Translations under genes and position numbers: made by a program
Origin: Planctomycetota bacterium
Lineage (GTDB): Bacteria; Planctomycetota; SZUA-567; H5-PLA8
NCBI GenBank assembly: GCA_027493525.1
Contig: JAOSKN010000001.1
Location: 1,550,001 to 1,614,000, forward strand
Reading direction: 5' to 3'
DNA: 64,000 nt
The notes under the pieces: model-generated
Database searches by the model: none
The model's input: the letters and a program-made list of their open reading frames with translations, nothing else
What the model was told of the DNA's origin: nothing
In this document: positions 43,791 to 51,428 of the stretch, piece after piece
Position numbering within the stretch: position 1 is the first letter of the stretch
Layout: each line of letters starts with the position of its first letter

Positions 43791-44111
43791 TCAGGCCTGG
43801 GTCGGCGGGCGTTTCTTGCTGGCTTTGGCGGACATCAGCTCGTTGCAGTTGGGGCAGATCTTCTGGCCCTCGTAGACGACCATCGTGGCAACCGGCACGG
43901 TGGCCATGCACATCGGACAGAGCGCCGCGTCGCGGGAACTGGCCACGGGCAGGTGTCCTGCGCCGCGCGCGCCGGAGGCGCCGGGCGCCGGCGCGGCCTC
44001 GGCGCCGCCGGCCTCTTCGGCGCCGACCTCGGTGCCGCAACTGGGGCAGGCGCTGCGGTTGTTGCGCAGGATGGTCCCGCAGCGCCGGCAGCGCACGATC
44101 GAATCGCTCAT
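43791..44111 (-). CDS. Double zinc-ribbon protein of unknown function
   Basis: 106 aa with two Cys4 ribbons: CRRCGTILRNNRSACPSCG at the N-terminus and CPMCMATVPVATMVVYEGQK, ICPNC in the second half, joined by an Ala/Gly/Glu linker. Such proteins usually bind nucleic acid or act as small scaffold proteins; no enzyme motif is seen. It is the gene after the secreted HEAT-like protein in the same direction, with a gap of about 48 bases, so a shared transcript is possible. Confidence 0.75.
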   Translation of the reverse strand: MSDSIVRCRRCGTILRNNRSACPSCGTEVGAEEAGGAEAAPAPGASGARGAGHLPVASSRDAALCPMCMATVPVATMVVYEGQKICPNCNELMSAKASKKRPPTQA

Positions 44112-44159
44112 CGAGTCAGGTGTCCCATGCGGCAGGCTTTGTCCGCGCGCTCGCAGGCG

Positions 44160-44876
44160 CTACTGCTTCTTTTCTTCCTCGGGCTTGGGCGCCTCGGCGA
44201 GCTGCTGCCGCAGCTCCATGTCCTTCTTGAGGAATTCCGCCTGCTTGGTCGGCCACCACTTCTTGATTTCGGCCGGCGTGTCGTAGTCGGCCTTGAAGCT
44301 GGATCCCGCCATCGCGTTGAAGATCACCAGGATCTCTTCGAAGTGCTTGCGCGTGGCGGCGGCCACTTCGCGGCTGGTGGTGGAGGACCCCATGCCGTAC
44401 TGGCTTCCGCCGCCCTGGTTGTTGCGGTCCCGCGTGTCGGGCAGGGGCGGGTAGCGCAGGGTGGTCAGGTAGTGCGCGAAGGCCTTGACCGGGTCGTGGC
44501 GGAACTTGAGCGTGGACATGAGCGTCGCCAGCTCTTTCCGCGCGTCGCGGTCTTTCTCGGCGTCGAAGGCGGCCGCGGCCAGCCGCGCGACGTAGCCGTC
44601 CTTGTCGTTCAACTCGCAGAGCAGGGTGAATGCGGCCTTGCGCACGACCGGGTCCTGATCGACCGTCGCGACCTTGTAGATCATCTGCAGGGACGCCGGC
44701 TCGTGGAGGCCCTTCAGCTTCGCGACGGCTTCCAGGCGCGCGGCCGGCCCCGTCCCGTTGTAGGCCTTGACGAATTCGTTGCGCGCTTCGATCTCGGTGT
44801 CCAGCGCGGCGGCCCGGGGCAAGCCCCAACCGGCCAGCAGCAACGCAAGGGCGCAAAGCGTAAGCGTATTTCGCAT
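44160..44876 (-). CDS. Secreted helical-repeat (HEAT-like) protein
   Basis: 238 aa from the ATG at 44876, which has GGAGG eight bases upstream and opens a signal peptide (MRNTLTLCALALLLAGWGLP). Upstream in-frame sequence is translated repeat DNA, not gene. The body is alpha-helical and HEAT-like (LHEPASLQMIYKVATVDQDP, VVRKAAFTLLCELNDKDGYV). The tail has a Glu/Lys-rich end. No catalytic residues are visible. Several secreted helical-repeat proteins occur in this window (1-2004, 50382-50939), which suggests a common exported scaffold theme; this is inference. Confidence 0.65.
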   Translation of the reverse strand: MRNTLTLCALALLLAGWGLPRAAALDTEIEARNEFVKAYNGTGPAARLEAVAKLKGLHEPASLQMIYKVATVDQDPVVRKAAFTLLCELNDKDGYVARLAAAAFDAEKDRDARKELATLMSTLKFRHDPVKAFAHYLTTLRYPPLPDTRDRNNQGGGSQYGMGSSTTSREVAAATRKHFEEILVIFNAMAGSSFKADYDTPAEIKKWWPTKQAEFLKKDMELRQQLAEAPKPEEEKKQ

Positions 44877-44920
44877 CTTGAACACCTCCATCTCGCTACT
44901 CTTTACTCGGAACTCGGAAC

Positions 44921-45853
44921 TCATCTCCCCATCGCCTTCAGCAGCGTGCGCCCGATCTCGGCGGGGTTCTCGGCGACGTGCACGCCGGCCTCGCGGAGCG
45001 CCTTGAGCTTGCTCTCGGCGGTGCCCGAGCCGCCGCTGACGATCGCGCCGGCGTGGCCCATGCGCCGCCCGGGCGGCGCGGTGCGCCCGGCGATGAAGCC
45101 CGCGACCGGCTTGGTCATGTGTTCCTTGATCCACGCCGCGGCCTCTTCCTCGGCGGTCCCGCCGATCTCGCCGATCAGGATCACGCCCTTCGTGGCCGGG
45201 TCGTTCTGGAAGAGCTCCAGCACATCGATGAAGTCGGTGCCCTTGACCGGGTCGCCGCCGATCCCGACGCAGCTCGACTGCCCGTAACCGGCGGAGGTGA
45301 TCTGCCAGACGGCCTCGTAGGTCAGCGTGCCCGAGCGCGAGAGGATGCCCACGTCGCCGGCCTTGTGGATGTAGCCGGGCATGATCCCGATCTTGCAGGC
45401 CTCCGGCGTGATCACGCCGGGGCAATTGGGCCCGATCAGCCGCGTCCCGGGGTGGCGCTTGAGCGCCTGCATCACGCGGACCATGTCCAGCACCGGGATG
45501 CCTTCGGTGATGCAGCAGACGAGGCGGACGCCGGCCTCGGCGGCCTCCACCACCGCGTCGCCGGCGAAGGGCGGCGGGACGAAGATCATCGTCGCGTCGG
45601 CCTTCGTCTCCTTTACCGCCTCGGCGACGGTGTCGAAGATCGGCGCCTTGCCGGCCTTGACCGGCTGCTTGCCGTCGAAGCCCCCGCCGCTCTCCGCGGC
45701 TTCGAACTCGAAGTACGTCCCGCCCTTCCCGGGCGTGACGCCGCCGACCATCTTCGTCCCGTAGGCGTAGCAGCCCTTGGTGTGCGCCGCGCCGAACGCG
45801 CCGGTGATGCCCTGGCAGATGACCCGGGTGGAAGCATCGACAAGAATCGCCAT
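44921..45853 (-). CDS. sucD: Succinyl-CoA ligase, alpha subunit
   Basis: 310 aa. It forms with SucC the enzyme that couples succinyl-CoA cleavage to nucleotide triphosphate synthesis in the TCA cycle. The CoA-binding Rossmann part starts at [20 protein letters not shown]. The phospho-His lies in [23 protein letters not shown]-like block is [20 protein letters not shown]. sucC is not next to it, so it is an orphan in this window. It precedes the secreted HEAT-like gene by 44 bases in the same direction. Confidence 0.95.
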   Translation of the reverse strand: MAILVDASTRVICQGITGAFGAAHTKGCYAYGTKMVGGVTPGKGGTYFEFEAAESGGGFDGKQPVKAGKAPIFDTVAEAVKETKADATMIFVPPPFAGDAVVEAAEAGVRLVCCITEGIPVLDMVRVMQALKRHPGTRLIGPNCPGVITPEACKIGIMPGYIHKAGDVGILSRSGTLTYEAVWQITSAGYGQSSCVGIGGDPVKGTDFIDVLELFQNDPATKGVILIGEIGGTAEEEAAAWIKEHMTKPVAGFIAGRTAPPGRRMGHAGAIVSGGSGTAESKLKALREAGVHVAENPAEIGRTLLKAMGR

Positions 45854-45978
45854 GATCGCTCCTGGCCGCTGAAAGCTCTTACTAAAGGATAGGGCGCACG
45901 TGTGCGTGGTTCAAGAGGAAGGGAGGCGCCGAAACGTAAAACGTGAAATGTGAAGCGGGGTCCTGTATCGCGGCTGAA

Positions 45979-46506
45979 TCAGGCTCCGAAGAGCGGCGCC
46001 GGCCCGCCCAGGAAGGCCTTCCAGAGCACCACCGCGGCCCAGTGCATCAGGACCGGCGGCCAGATCGACCCGGTGCGCAGATAGGCCAGCGTGCAGGCGG
46101 CCCCCAGCAGTCCCGCCAGCAGCAGGAAACTCGGCGCGTAAAAGACCGGGCGCGCGGCCGGGCGCAGGAGCCAGGCATTCAAAGGATGCGCGGCGACGAA
46201 GAGCGCCAGCGCGCCGAGTCCCCAGAGCCAGAGCGCGGCGGGCGCGGCGGCCTCCGCGCGGTGCGGAAGCAGCAGCACGCGAAAGAGCGTCTCTTCCAGC
46301 AACGAAGGAATGAAGAGCGTCAGGAGCGCGAAACCGGCAAGCTGCGCGGCGCTCATCTCGGCGCGGTGCAGGCGGAGCAGGCCGCTCCAGTAGCCCAGCG
46401 GTATAGCCAGCAGCGCAAAGGCGAGGAACAGCAGCCCCGCATCGCGCCAGCCGGCGAGGTCCGGCCACGCGCGGTACGCGGCCGAGAGGCGGTTGAGGAC
46501 CAGCAT
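45979..46506 (-). CDS. CPBP-family intramembrane metalloprotease
   Basis: About 175 aa from the ATG at 46506; the upstream ATG at 46575 lies in repeat-like DNA. Four to five hydrophobic segments. The motif LLEETLFRVLLLPHR matches the EExxxR signature of CPBP (CAAX-like) proteases, with AHPLNAW as the second-motif His. The third motif has HWAAVVLWK. These proteases sit in the membrane and cleave prenylated or bacteriocin-like substrates in relatives. No candidate substrate is encoded beside it. Confidence 0.75.
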   Translation of the reverse strand: MLVLNRLSAAYRAWPDLAGWRDAGLLFLAFALLAIPLGYWSGLLRLHRAEMSAAQLAGFALLTLFIPSLLEETLFRVLLLPHRAEAAAPAALWLWGLGALALFVAAHPLNAWLLRPAARPVFYAPSFLLLAGLLGAACTLAYLRTGSIWPPVLMHWAAVVLWKAFLGGPAPLFGA

Positions 46507-46580
46507 GGCGAGGGTTGTACCATAGCGGCCCTTCAAATGCGGAATTCGGAACGCAGGAATGAGGGCGGGGTGCAACGGGC

Positions 46581-46655
46581 AGGATGAAGCGGAAAGCGCG
46601 AGGAGCTTTCCCCTTCTGCTTCATGCTTCATACTTCAAGCTTCCTCCTTCCGCGC
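46581..46655. repeat. Tandem-repeat hairpin (CATGAAGC / ATGAAGCGGAAAGCG type)
   Basis: The right side (46613-46655: CTTCTGCTTCATGCTTCATA, CTTCAAGCTTCCTCC) is a tandem ATGAAG-type array in inverse orientation to a shorter left side (46581-46604: GGATGAAGCGGAAAGCGCG). It belongs to the same sequence family as the element at 33311. It lies between two leftward genes. Confidence 0.65.
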
Positions 46656-46656
46656 C

Positions 46657-47946
46657 TCACTCCACGGCGGCCAGGCGCGTGGCGTCGCGCAGTTCGGCCA
46701 GGCGCGCCTGGAGCGCGGGCACGTCCAGGGCGTGCGGGTCGACGGAGCGTTCGAGGCTGAGCGCCGCGGCCAGCCCCGCCGCTTCGCCCATGGCCACGGC
46801 GTCGCCGGTGACGCGATAGCTGCCGTGGGCCATGTGGTCGCCGCTGATGCAGCGTCCGGCCATCAGCAGGTTGTCCACGTCCCGCGCGACGAGGCAGCGG
46901 TAGGGGATCTGGTACTCGGGGACCTGCGCCCACCAGACGCCTTTGCCGACCTTGGGGTCGATGTGGTGGATGTCGATCCCGAACTGGACGTTGCAGATGC
47001 CGTCGTCGAAGTGCCGGCCCTCGCGCACGTCGGCCTCGGTGAGGACGTAGCGGCCCATGATGCGGCGGCCTTCGCGGACGCCGATGAACGGGCCGGTGCC
47101 GATGAGGAAGATCTCGGCCCATTCGGGTCCGCCGTTTTGCTTCAGGAGCGCGACGCCGCGCTTGAGTTCCGCGCGGGCGGCCTGTTCGGCGCGCGTCAGG
47201 TCGCGGGCGTTGGCGCCGTCCACGCCGTAGATATGCGTCGCCATCAGCATCCCGATGCCCGGCTGCCCGGGCTGCGGGAAGAGGCTGATGCCGGCGTAGC
47301 TGGGATCCCAGCCGCAGCGGCGGGTCAGTTCGAGCAGGTGCCCGCGCGGGAGGGTACGGGGATCGATCTGGAGGCCGCCCAGGCGGGCGTAGAGGGTCAT
47401 CGGTTGCATGGCGCCGTCGGAGGGCCGGCCCTTTTCGTAGCCGCAGCCGGCGCGCGCGGCCACGTCGCCGTCGCCGCTGGAGTCGATCACGACCTGGGCC
47501 CCGATGAACTCGCGCCCGGACTTGCTCTCCGTGTAGACCCCCTGCACGCGCCGGTTTTCGACGGCGGCCGCGGCGACGGAGGTGTAAAGCTGCACCTCGA
47601 CGCCGGACTCGGCCATCATTTCGTCCAGCAGGTGCTTCATCGCCTCGACCGCGTAGACGTTCCACAGCGGGCGGCGGAAGTAGGGCTCCACCGTCCCTTC
47701 GGCGTCCATGCGCGCGCGGATCTCGTGGTTCACGCCGCCCTTGTTGTGGCAGTCGATGATCACGGAGAGCGCGCCGGCGGTCCAGATGCCGCCGAGGAAG
47801 GGATGGCGTTCGAGGAGCAGGGTCTTCGCGCCGGCCCGCGCGGCGCAGAGCGCCGCGGCGATGCCCGCCGGCCCGCCTCCGCAGACCAGCACGTCGGTCT
47901 CCCGCGCGACGATCACGTCCCGGCCCGGCTCCCGAACGGTCTTCAT
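46657..47946 (-). CDS. FAD-dependent oxidoreductase (FAD_oxidored family)
   Basis: 429 aa from the ATG at 47946 with GGGAGG seven bases upstream; an upstream ATG at 48123 overlaps the divergent regulator and is rejected. The dinucleotide fold is VLVCGGGPAGIAAALCAARA. The family signature block LYTSVAAAAVENRRVQGVYT leads to VVIDSSGDGDVAARAGCGYE, the region that contacts the flavin. The C-terminal GRCISGDHMAHGSYRVTGDA is typical. Such proteins oxidise unidentified substrates and are abundant in PVC bacteria. The divergent AraC-type gene is its likely regulator. Confidence 0.88.
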   Translation of the reverse strand: MKTVREPGRDVIVARETDVLVCGGGPAGIAAALCAARAGAKTLLLERHPFLGGIWTAGALSVIIDCHNKGGVNHEIRARMDAEGTVEPYFRRPLWNVYAVEAMKHLLDEMMAESGVEVQLYTSVAAAAVENRRVQGVYTESKSGREFIGAQVVIDSSGDGDVAARAGCGYEKGRPSDGAMQPMTLYARLGGLQIDPRTLPRGHLLELTRRCGWDPSYAGISLFPQPGQPGIGMLMATHIYGVDGANARDLTRAEQAARAELKRGVALLKQNGGPEWAEIFLIGTGPFIGVREGRRIMGRYVLTEADVREGRHFDDGICNVQFGIDIHHIDPKVGKGVWWAQVPEYQIPYRCLVARDVDNLLMAGRCISGDHMAHGSYRVTGDAVAMGEAAGLAAALSLERSVDPHALDVPALQARLAELRDATRLAAVE

Positions 47947-48040
47947 GGCGATGCCTCCCGTGTAACGTTTGTCTCGAACCCGGGGAAACCTACGCCATGA
48001 ATCAAGGGCTGGCCATACCGATCTTGAATCCTTTATAGCG

Positions 48041-48055
48041 TAAATGTAACATTTA
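48041..48055. promoter_or_regulatory. Palindromic operator candidate between the FAD-oxidoreductase and AraC genes
   Basis: TAAATGT-A-ACATTTA is a perfect inverted repeat with one central base. It ends four bases before the AraC start codon, in the 112-base divergent gap. The position suits autoregulation of the regulator together with control of the FAD-oxidoreductase gene. Confidence 0.5.
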
Positions 48056-48058
48056 TGA

Positions 48059-48928
48059 ATGGACCCGCGCGGGCACTTCCTGGCCGTGCTGGCGCGCGCC
48101 AAGGCGCGCGCGGCGCGCTTCAACGTCGAACCCGGGGTGCTGGCCGAGCACCCCGAGGCCGCGCCGCTCGAGCACCCCCGCCTGAGCCTCTGCCTGCGCG
48201 GGCGCGCCGGCTACCGGATGCGGCGGCGCGGGGCCTCCGACGCGGCGTGGCTGGCGCCGGGCGAGGCGCTCTTCACCCTCCCGGGCTGCCTCTCGCGCCC
48301 GCACCCGGACGCGCGCTACGAGTCGCTGGGGCTGGTCTTTCATCCGCACTTCGTCCATCTGATGCACGCGCGGCAGACGGGGCCGCGCCGCGCGCCGGGC
48401 CGGCACCGCATGCTCGCGGTGCTGCACGCGCCCTCGTCGCACGACGAGGACCTGCGCGCGTTCGTCGAGGCGCTGCGCCGGGCGGCCGGCCCGGCCGGCC
48501 TTGCCGACCCGCGCTACGCGCGCGGCCTGCTGGAGCTGCTGCTGCGGCGCGTGCGCGCGCTGGTCGAGAAGCCCGCCCCGGCGGCCGGGGGCAAGGCCGC
48601 GCTGGCCTACGAGGCCGCCTGCCGGTATCTGCGCGAGCACGACCGGCCGGGGCTGGGCCGCGCGGAACTGGCGCGGATCCTCGACTTGCACCCGAACCAC
48701 CTCTCGCGCCTCTTCAAGCGCCGCGGGGGCGCCACCTTCAACGCCTACCTCACGCGGCTGCGGCTGGAGCGCGCCCGCGCGCTGCTGGCCGAGCCGGCGC
48801 TCACCGTCGAACAGGTCGCCCGGACGGTGGGCTTCGCCAGCACGCCGTACTTCATCGCGCGCTACCGGCGCATGTACGGGCAGACGCCGGGCCGCGCGCG
48901 GGGTGCGGATCGAATAACCGAAGGTTGA
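48059..48928 (+). CDS. AraC/XylS-family transcriptional regulator
   Basis: 289 aa. The N-terminal part (about 20-100) is a cupin-like effector domain (HPRLSLCLRGRAGYRMRRRG). The C-terminus (about 180-280) has the two helix-turn-helices of the AraC family: LARILDLHPNHLSRLFKRRG and the conserved VARTVGFASTPYFIARYRRM, YGQTPG. The start overlaps a palindrome. The regulator is divergent from the FAD-dependent oxidoreductase, which is probably its target. Confidence 0.92.
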   Translation: MDPRGHFLAVLARAKARAARFNVEPGVLAEHPEAAPLEHPRLSLCLRGRAGYRMRRRGASDAAWLAPGEALFTLPGCLSRPHPDARYESLGLVFHPHFVHLMHARQTGPRRAPGRHRMLAVLHAPSSHDEDLRAFVEALRRAAGPAGLADPRYARGLLELLLRRVRALVEKPAPAAGGKAALAYEAACRYLREHDRPGLGRAELARILDLHPNHLSRLFKRRGGATFNAYLTRLRLERARALLAEPALTVEQVARTVGFASTPYFIARYRRMYGQTPGRARGADRITEG

Positions 48929-48989
48929 ACCCGTCCATGAATACCGGTATGACCAATGGCGCCATGCTGGCCTTAACGGAGGAACCTGA

Positions 48990-48998
48990 GATGCGCTT
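48990..48998. repeat. Left target-site duplication of the IS element
   Basis: GATGCGCTT directly before the left inverted repeat. The same nine bases follow the right inverted repeat at 50381. It contains the original ATG of the gene now starting at 50382, with its GGAGG still upstream (about 48979). Confidence 0.95.
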
Positions 48999-50380
48999 GG
49001 GGTATTGTCAAAAGTTGTGGATGAGCGAGAAAGAAAAGTGCGGCGTATCCTTGGTGGAGATCTAAGGCCACCACGCCCACAAGGGCAGGAGGATACGCCA
49101 CATGAGCCAGGGTACGACGGTTTCGCTCGATCCGCAAGCGTCCAGCCGGGACGTGCTTACTCACATCCTGAACGAAGGCGCGCAGCGCTTGCTAGCCGCG
49201 GCGCTGAACGCGGAGGTGGAAGAATACCTCCAGCGTTTCGAGCGGGCGCGGGACGAGCGCGGGCATCGCGTGGTGGTGCGCAACGGCTACCTGCCGGAAC
49301 GAACGATCCAGACGGGCATCGGCGCCGTACGCGTAGCGCAGCCGCGCGTGGAAGACCGGCGCCCCTCGGACGAGCGAGAGCCCTTTACGAGCAAGATTCT
49401 GCCGCCCTATTTGCGCCGGACCAAGAGCATGGAAGACCTGATCCCGTGGCTCTATTTGAAGGGCATCTCCACGCAGGACTTTCCGGAGGCGCTGAGCGCG
49501 CTGTTGGGGCCGCAAGCCAAGGGGCTTTCGGCCAATACGATCACGCGGATCAAGGACGTCTGGGCCTCCGAGTACGCGAGCTGGAACCGGCGGTCCTTGG
49601 CGGGCAAGCGCTACGTGTATCTGTGGGTGGACGGCATCTACTTCAACGTCCGCCTGGAGGAAGACCGCTCGTGCATCCTGGTGGTCATGGGGGCCACGGC
49701 CGACGGCAAGAAGGAACTGGTCGCCGTGCATGACGGCGTGCGGGAGAGCGAACAGTCCTGGCTTGAGGTCTTGACGGACCTGAAAGCGCGCGGCTTGAAG
49801 AACGGCCCGGACCTGGCCATCGGCGACGGTGCGTTGGGCTTCTGGGCGGCGCTTCCGAAAGCCTTTGCCAAGTGCCGGGTGCAGCGTTGCTGGGTTCACA
49901 AGACGATGAATGTGCTGAACGGCCTGCCCAAGAAATTACAGCCTTCAGCCAAGGAGAAATTGCATCAGATCTGGATGGCCCAGACGCGCAAGGATGCGCA
50001 GGCAGCGTTCGATGCGGTCGTGGCGCCGTACCAAGCCAAGCATCCCAAGGCGGTGGAGTGTCTGCTCAAGGACCAAGACGCGCTGTTGGCGTTTTACGAT
50101 TTCCCCGCCGAGCATTGGGCGCATCTGAGAACGACGAACCCGATCGAGTCCGCCTTCGCCACGGTGCGCTTGCGGACGCACAAGACCAAAGGCTGCGGCA
50201 CGCGCCAAGCCACGCTGGCGATGGTGTTCAAACTCGCTCAGGTTGCCGAGAAGCGCTGGCGGAAACTAAACGGCCATAAGCTGCTGGAAGACGTGATTCG
50301 AGGCATCCGTTTCGTGGACGGCATCAAGGAAAACGCCGCATGATTCTCCTCTCGCCATCCACAACTTTTGACAATACCCC
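48999..50380 (+). mobile_element. Complete IS256-family insertion sequence (1382 bp)
   Basis: The element is bounded by 25-bp perfect inverted repeats: GGGGTATTGTCAAAAGTTGT, GGATG at 48999-49023 and its inverse complement at 50356-50380. Both ends are flanked by a 9-bp direct repeat GATGCGCTT, the target duplication typical of the IS256 family (8-9 bp). It carries one transposase gene. Perfect ends and duplication imply recent, possibly still active, transposition. Confidence 0.97.
49102..50343 (+). CDS. IS256-family (mutator-type) transposase
   Basis: 413 aa with AGGAGG upstream. The DDE residues sit in YLWVDGIYFNVRLEED (first Asp), LAIGDGALGFWAALPKAF (second Asp) and RTTNPIESAFATVRLRTHKT (Glu). 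The CRVQRCWVHKTMNVLNGLPK block is the usual IS256 C/H region. It is full length and free of stops, so probably functional. GC is slightly lower than the host genes. Confidence 0.97.
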   Translation: MSQGTTVSLDPQASSRDVLTHILNEGAQRLLAAALNAEVEEYLQRFERARDERGHRVVVRNGYLPERTIQTGIGAVRVAQPRVEDRRPSDEREPFTSKILPPYLRRTKSMEDLIPWLYLKGISTQDFPEALSALLGPQAKGLSANTITRIKDVWASEYASWNRRSLAGKRYVYLWVDGIYFNVRLEEDRSCILVVMGATADGKKELVAVHDGVRESEQSWLEVLTDLKARGLKNGPDLAIGDGALGFWAALPKAFAKCRVQRCWVHKTMNVLNGLPKKLQPSAKEKLHQIWMAQTRKDAQAAFDAVVAPYQAKHPKAVECLLKDQDALLAFYDFPAEHWAHLRTTNPIESAFATVRLRTHKTKGCGTRQATLAMVFKLAQVAEKRWRKLNGHKLLEDVIRGIRFVDGIKENAA

Positions 50381-50389
50381 GATGCGCTT
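50381..50389. repeat. Right target-site duplication of the IS element
   Basis: GATGCGCTT, the copy of the target site to the right of the IS. Its ATG (50382) is the present start of the downstream secreted protein gene, now without its original ribosome-binding site. Confidence 0.95.
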
Positions 50390-50939
50390 CGCGAAGCTTC
50401 TGACCCTGAGCCTGGCCTTGGCGCTCCTGGCGCCCGCCCTGCGCGCGGAGGAGTCCGCCGCCGAGAAGGCCCTCAAGCAGCTCGACAGCGCCGACGCCGC
50501 CCAGCGCGCCGCCGCGGAGACCGAGCTGCGCAGGCTCGGGAAGGAGGCCCTTCCGGCGCTGCGCACGGCCAAGCTCCAGAACGAGGAGGCGCAGGTCCGC
50601 CTGCGCGACGTGTTGATGGACCTGCAGATCGAGCACGCGGCGATCGACGAGACCGACGCCAACACGGTGATGCAGCTCTCGCGCGAGGAGGCCCTCGCCA
50701 AGCGCTACAGCAACGCCGCCAAGGGCTACAAGCGCGCCCAGGAGCTGTACAAGCGCCTCGAGGACGACGCCGACGACAAGAAGAACAAGGACAAGCAGAA
50801 GGAATTCGACGGGCTGAAGGACAAGGCCGAGGAGCGGCGGAAGAAGGCCGAGCGCCTCGCCAAGGGCCAGGGGCACAAGGTCAGCCACTGGGGTCCTATT
50901 CCGACGATCGAGAAGGTCACCGACGACGGCGACTGGTAA
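50382..50939 (+). CDS. Secreted helical/coiled-coil protein with IS at its start codon
   Basis: 185 aa from the ATG at 50382, with a signal peptide (MRFAKLLTLSLALALLAPAL). The body is helical (LKQLDSADAAQRAAAETELR) with a highly charged coiled coil at about 95-165 (KRLEDDADDKKNKDKQKEFD). Function unknown. The IS256 element inserted at its start codon and the 9-bp duplication rebuilt the ATG. The native AAGGAGG-like site is now left of the IS, so expression would depend on the IS or be lost. An in-frame upstream ATG at 50340 lies within the IS. Confidence 0.8.
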   Translation: MRFAKLLTLSLALALLAPALRAEESAAEKALKQLDSADAAQRAAAETELRRLGKEALPALRTAKLQNEEAQVRLRDVLMDLQIEHAAIDETDANTVMQLSREEALAKRYSNAAKGYKRAQELYKRLEDDADDKKNKDKQKEFDGLKDKAEERRKKAERLAKGQGHKVSHWGPIPTIEKVTDDGDW

Positions 50940-50940
50940 G

Positions 50941-50976
50941 CGGACCTGGGCGGTCGTACCCAGGCCGTTTGCTTTT
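50941..50976. terminator. Intrinsic terminator after the coiled-coil gene
   Basis: The stem CCTGGG / CCCAGG (50945-50950 with 50959-50964, loop CGGTCGTA) is followed by GTTTGCTTTT. It lies just past the stop at 50939. Confidence 0.6.
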
Positions 50977-51089
50977 GCCTTGAGCTGTTTCCCCGCCTCG
51001 CCGAGGAGGGGCAGGGGCGGCGACCGAACGAACCCGCGCGAGGCGCGTCCCAATCCGCAAGAGACGCTGGCCGGACCGCTTCGCGGGAC

Positions 51090-51323
51090 TCAGCCCAGCT
51101 TGCGCACGTAGGCCAGCACGTCGCCGACGGTCTGCATCGCCGCCGCGTCTTCGTCGCCGATCTCGATCTTCAACGTGTCTTCCAGACCGGCCAGGAGCTG
51201 AAGCCCCTTGGGCGAGTCGACGCCCAGGTCGGCCACCAGGTCCTGTTCGGGCTTCAGCTCGCCCTTCGGCCGGCCGCTGACCTTGGCCAGCACGTCCAGC
51301 GCCATCTCCGCCTTGTCGCCCAT
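51090..51323 (-). CDS. Acyl carrier protein
   Basis: 77 aa from the ATG at 51323; a longer form from 51386 is possible. The ACP motif is DLGVDSPKGLQLLAGLEDTL: the phosphopantetheine Ser lies in GVDSPK (the common DSL is DSP here). The four-helix pattern and acidic charge fit. It is last in a leftward operon with a fatty-acyl-AMP ligase and a diiron protein, so it probably carries the acyl chain made or modified by them rather than serving general fatty acid synthesis. Confidence 0.88.
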   Translation of the reverse strand: MGDKAEMALDVLAKVSGRPKGELKPEQDLVADLGVDSPKGLQLLAGLEDTLKIEIGDEDAAAMQTVGDVLAYVRKLG

Positions 51324-51428
51324 GCTCGTCGTGTCCCTTTCGGATGCGGCGGCGGCCCGCGCAAGCGCGTCCATCGCCGTTTCCATCTTACCCGCTGAGG
51401 CGGGCGTGTCGCCGTGGAGAATCGCGAT

